Positions 60,921-64,000 of a DNA stretch of 64,000 nucleotides are shown here, in pieces. How positions within the stretch are numbered: the first letter of the stretch is position 1; every line of letters begins with the position of its first letter. Location of the stretch: NCBI RefSeq assembly GCF_011290505.1, contig NZ_JAANPV010000003.1, forward strand, positions 330,280 to 394,279. Reading direction: 5' to 3'. The notes below the pieces were generated by a model that did not search any database, had not been told where the DNA came from, and saw only the letters and a program-made list of their open reading frames with translations. Both the position numbers and the translations under genes were made by a program. The DNA comes from Paenalcaligenes suwonensis. Lineage in GTDB: Bacteria > Pseudomonadota > Gammaproteobacteria > Burkholderiales > Burkholderiaceae_B.

Positions 60921-62174
60921 TTAACGGTCGATCTCGCCGAACACGATATCCTGTGTACCGATGATCGTGACAGCGTCAGCAATCATGTGGCCACGGGACA
61001 TTTCGTCCAGCGATTGCAAGTGCACAAAACCAGGTGCACGAATCTTCATACGGTAAGGCTTGTTACCACCATCTGACACCAGATAAATACCGAACTCGCC
61101 CTTAGGATGCTCTACACCAGCGTAAACCTCGCCTGATGGTACATGCATACCTTCGGAGAACAATTTAAAGTGGTGAATCAAATCTTCCATACCTGTCTTC
61201 ATGCGTTCGCGTGAAGGAGGTGCCACTTTATGGTTATCGGTAATCACTGGACCTGGGTTGTTACGCAGCCACTGAATACATTGACGAATAATGCGATTAC
61301 TTTCACGCATTTCAGCCATACGCACCAAATAACGGTCATAACAGTCACCGTTAGTGCCTACAGGAACGTCAAACTCTATGCGATCGTAAACTTCGTAAGG
61401 CTGAGTCTTACGTGTATCCCACTCAACACCTGAACCACGCAGCATAGGGCCGGTAAAGCCCAACGCTTTCGCACGTTCAGGCGTCACAATACCCACGTCT
61501 ACCAAACGCTGTTTCCAGATACGGTTATCCGTCAGCAAGGTGTCGTATTCGTCCACACAAGCTGGGAAGCGATCAGTAAAGTCTTCCAAGAAGTCCAACA
61601 GCGAACCTGAACGCGCTTCGTTCATGGCTTTCAGCTCTTTTTCGCTGCGGTACTTGTTACCTTGGTACAAAGCCATGGTATCTGGCAGATCGCGATACAC
61701 ACCACCTGGACGGTAATATGCGGCGTGCAGACGTGCACCCGATACAGCCTCGTATGCATCCATGAGGTCTTCACGTTCGCGGAAAGCATACAAGAACACC
61801 GCCATTGCACCCACGTCCAGCGCGTGTGAACCCACGGACATCAAGTGATTCAGGATACGGGTAATTTCGTCGAACATGACTCGGATGTACTGAGCACGCA
61901 GAGGAACTTCAACCCCTACCAAACGCTCTACTGCCAAACAGTAGGCATGCTCGTTCACCATCATGGACACGTAGTCCAAGCGATCCATGTAAGGCAACGC
62001 TTGCAAGAAGGTGCGATGCTCGGCCAGTTTTTCTGTCGCGCGGTGCAACAAACCAATATGTGGGTCAGCGCGTTGAATAACTTCGCCATCCAATTCAAGC
62101 ACCAGACGCAGCACACCGTGTGCGGCCGGGTGTTGAGGACCAAAGTTTAGCGTGTAATTCTGAATTTCTGCCAT
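60921..62174 (-). CDS. nuoD: NADH-quinone oxidoreductase subunit D
   Basis: 49-kDa-type subunit forming the quinone site with NuoB; related to NiFe-hydrogenase large subunit. The 417-residue protein opens [26 protein letters not shown] with the conserved quinone-contacting His, and has [19 protein letters not shown]-like and [17 protein letters not shown] motifs. It is a separate gene, not fused to nuoC. Gap to nuoC is 5 bp. Confidence 0.97.
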   Translation of the reverse strand: MAEIQNYTLNFGPQHPAAHGVLRLVLELDGEVIQRADPHIGLLHRATEKLAEHRTFLQALPYMDRLDYVSMMVNEHAYCLAVERLVGVEVPLRAQYIRVMFDEITRILNHLMSVGSHALDVGAMAVFLYAFREREDLMDAYEAVSGARLHAAYYRPGGVYRDLPDTMALYQGNKYRSEKELKAMNEARSGSLLDFLEDFTDRFPACVDEYDTLLTDNRIWKQRLVDVGIVTPERAKALGFTGPMLRGSGVEWDTRKTQPYEVYDRIEFDVPVGTNGDCYDRYLVRMAEMRESNRIIRQCIQWLRNNPGPVITDNHKVAPPSRERMKTGMEDLIHHFKLFSEGMHVPSGEVYAGVEHPKGEFGIYLVSDGGNKPYRMKIRAPGFVHLQSLDEMSRGHMIADAVTIIGTQDIVFGEIDR

Positions 62175-62179
62175 GGTAC

Positions 62180-62791
62180 TTAGCGCCCCACTCCGTAATC
62201 GTCTTCGCGAACCACACGCGGAATAATTTCGCGCGGCTCAATAGTGACAGGCTGATAGATGACCCGTTTCTGTTCTGCGTCGTAGCGCATTTCCACATAG
62301 CCAGAGATAGGGAAATCTTTGCGGAAGGGGTGACCAATAAAGCCGTAATCGGTAAGGATTCGACGTAAGTCAGGGTGCCCTTCAAACACAATGCCGTACA
62401 GGTCAAAGGCTTCACGCTCAAACCAGTTCACTGTAGGCCAAACGTGGAACAGTGTAGGCAGGACCGGGAAATCATCACCTGGCACAAAGCAACGCACACG
62501 CATTCTGCAGTTATGCTTCACCGATAACAAGTGAATCACTACCGCAAAGCGATGTGGAAACAAGGAAGGATCAAAGTCGTATGTGGGAGCACGCCATGCT
62601 GAATAATCCATACCACACAGATCAATACAGATTTCAAAGGACAAATCTTTATGATCACGTAATGTGGTACAGGTTTGCACCCAATCGCTAACTGGCACTT
62701 CCAGTGTCAGCTCATTGCGATCCAGTGTCAGCGCGGCTTCTTCACCAAATACGGCGAGAATGTTTTTTTGTAGCGTTTCTAGTCGTGTCAT
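62180..62791 (-). CDS. nuoC: NADH-quinone oxidoreductase subunit C
   Basis: 30-kDa-type peripheral subunit of complex I, 203 residues from the ATG at 62791. The conserved region is [46 protein letters not shown] six codons upstream is in frame but less likely. It follows nuoB by 33 bp. Confidence 0.96.
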   Translation of the reverse strand: MTRLETLQKNILAVFGEEAALTLDRNELTLEVPVSDWVQTCTTLRDHKDLSFEICIDLCGMDYSAWRAPTYDFDPSLFPHRFAVVIHLLSVKHNCRMRVRCFVPGDDFPVLPTLFHVWPTVNWFEREAFDLYGIVFEGHPDLRRILTDYGFIGHPFRKDFPISGYVEMRYDAEQKRVIYQPVTIEPREIIPRVVREDDYGVGR

Positions 62792-62824
62792 TATGTACGT
62801 ACCTAGCAAAAACAGACCCGACGC

Positions 62825-63301
62825 TTAACGCGCGATGGTATTGGTTAAACGAATTTTATTCTGCACCTGCAGCAGGCCATAAACCAGAGCTTCGGCAGTA
62901 GGCGGACAGCCCGGCACATACACATCCACCGGAACAATGCGATCACAGCCACGCACAACCGAGTAGGAGTAGTGATAGTAGCCACCGCCGTTGGCACAGG
63001 AACCCATGGAAACCACCCAACGTGGCTCAGCCATCTGGTCGTACACTTTGCGCAAGGCAGGCGCCATTTTGTTGCACAAAGTACCAGCCACAATCATCAA
63101 GTCAGACTGACGTGGGCTTGGGCGGAAAATGATACCAAATTGGTCCAAGTCATAACGGGCAGCACCCGCATGCATCATCTCTACCGCACAACAGGCCAGC
63201 CCGAATGTCATCGGCCACATGGAACCTGTTTTTGCCCAGTTCAGCAACTTGTCCGCACTGGTAGTAATAAAACCTTCTTTCAAAATGCCGTCTATAGCCA
63301 T
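62825..63301 (-). CDS. nuoB: NADH-quinone oxidoreductase subunit B
   Basis: Carries Fe-S cluster N2, which passes electrons to quinone. The 158-residue protein has the tandem cysteines in [13 protein letters not shown], plus [10 protein letters not shown] and [11 protein letters not shown], completing the four ligands. It follows nuoA by 50 bp. Confidence 0.97.
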   Translation of the reverse strand: MAIDGILKEGFITTSADKLLNWAKTGSMWPMTFGLACCAVEMMHAGAARYDLDQFGIIFRPSPRQSDLMIVAGTLCNKMAPALRKVYDQMAEPRWVVSMGSCANGGGYYHYSYSVVRGCDRIVPVDVYVPGCPPTAEALVYGLLQVQNKIRLTNTIAR

Positions 63302-63351
63302 AGTCTTTTGCCTTTAGCAGACGCCTACCCTAGTGGGTATGCGCAGTATGC

Positions 63352-63711
63352 TTATTCCCAATCCAGGGCGCCTTTTTTCCATTCGTACAAAAAGCCCACT
63401 GTCAAAATGCCTAGGAAAACTAGAACAGACCAGAAACCCACCATCCCAATCACGCCGTTGGCTACTGCCCACGGGAACAGGAAAGCAATTTCCAAGTCAA
63501 ACATAATGAACAAAATGGCGATCAGGTAATAGCGAATATCCACTTTCATGCGGGAGTCGCCAAAGGCTTCAAAACCGCACTCGTATGGTGATAGCTTTTC
63601 ATCGTAAGGACGATGTGGCCCCAAGATACGACCAGCCGCTAATAAAGCCCCACCAATACCCGTCGCAACGAGGACAAATAGCAAGATGGGGAAATAATTC
63701 TGCAGATTCAT
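63352..63711 (-). CDS. nuoA: NADH-quinone oxidoreductase subunit A
   Basis: Small membrane subunit of complex I with three helices, 119 residues from the ATG at 63711. [35 protein letters not shown] is the conserved loop with the cysteine near the quinone tunnel. A GTG three codons upstream is also in frame. It is the first gene of the 14-gene nuo operon. Confidence 0.97.
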   Translation of the reverse strand: MNLQNYFPILLFVLVATGIGGALLAAGRILGPHRPYDEKLSPYECGFEAFGDSRMKVDIRYYLIAILFIMFDLEIAFLFPWAVANGVIGMVGFWSVLVFLGILTVGFLYEWKKGALDWE

Positions 63712-63745
63712 GCAACACACCCATTCACAGTAAGTAAACCCTTGG

Positions 63746-63754
63746 ATTGTAGCA
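63746..63754 (-). promoter_or_regulatory. Candidate promoter of the nuo operon
   Basis: On the minus strand TGCTACAAT is an extended -10 (TGn plus TACAAT), 34 bp before the nuoA ATG. The -35 region is weak, which is usual for extended -10 promoters. Confidence 0.45.
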
Positions 63755-64000
63755 TTTTCATCTGCTCTTTGAGGCTATAACCCTTAGCCCAACTCAAATT
63801 AGACCAGCCAGACGCTTTTTTCTAAAAAAAAAGCTTATCAGCACTGCCTTTTAGCGCTCTGTACCAATATTACAACTACGTTGCCACACCTAGCATTAAT
63901 TCATTACAAAAGGTGTCAGCTGACTTTTAGCTTAAAGAAATGCGCGGGAACACAGGGTTTGCACCGCAACCAATAGTGCATCAGCCCCCCCCCATTAAGA
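63755..64000. other. Region upstream of nuoA with no recognised gene
   Basis: No gene or tRNA is seen up to the window edge. It contains an AT-rich hairpin (GCTTTTTT/AAAAAAAGC, about 63819-63837), which may end a transcript entering from the right, and a run of nine C at 63985-63993. Confidence 0.5.

Noticed and set aside
63721..64000. tRNA gene or secG upstream of nuoA, as in some relatives
   Set aside because: No cloverleaf arms, TTCGA-type loop or SecG-like frame can be seen in this stretch.

Overview
The window reads as one contiguous piece of a betaproteobacterial chromosome, most like Burkholderiales/Alcaligenaceae. The basis is gene order typical of that group: yceD-rpmF-plsX-fabH-fabD, smc-zipA-ligA, tsaB-rimI-uracil glycosylase, and a 14-gene nuoA-N operon followed by a DUF2818 gene. 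A 7Fe ferredoxin gene and an intracellular PHB depolymerase with a cysteine nucleophile fit as well. Almost all DNA is core housekeeping. No prophage, integrase, IS transposase, CRISPR array, tRNA or rRNA gene was seen.

Layout. 1-3.9 kb (minus): lipid synthesis cluster with L32. 4.0-7.0 kb: a Maf pyrophosphatase and an RsmI-like methylase (plus), then a HAD phosphatase coupled to rluC (minus). 7.0-10.7 kb: rne with a long structured leader. 10.8-16.2 kb (minus): relA, trpB, trpA, accD. 16.2-20.2 kb (plus): a flavodoxin-fold protein, fdxA, phaZ, a soluble RnfB-like ferredoxin, nth. 20.2-20.8 kb: repeat cassette 1. 20.8-25.7 kb (minus): a livK-H-MG-F amino-acid ABC transporter with a LivM-LivG fusion. 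25.9-28 kb (plus): msrB, yciB, bolA, a parvulin isomerase. 28-34.7 kb (minus): ligA, zipA, smc. 35-36.3 kb (plus): lplT. 36.3-38.5 kb (minus): uracil glycosylase, rimI, tsaB. 38.7-40.8 kb (plus): ompR and its kinase. 40.8-42.0 kb (minus): ispF, ispD. 42.1-45.5 kb (plus): mfd. 45.5-46.7 kb (plus): a valine-rich leader peptide region and an EamA exporter. 46.75-47.45 kb: repeat cassette 2. 47.6-48.5 kb (minus): serB. 48.5-63.7 kb (minus): DUF2818 gene and nuoN-A.

Two signals go beyond routine annotation. First, six copies of one hairpin-forming repeat lie at two intergenic sites 26 kb apart, both in the order direct, direct, inverted; stem base pairs covary between the two repeat subtypes. Second, a candidate valine-sensing attenuator (promoter, leader peptide with a run of Val codons, 8-bp stem followed by a U tract) sits in front of an EamA transporter instead of an ilv biosynthesis gene.

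All calls come from reading the sequence and from recalled family knowledge. No database search or RNA folding was run.
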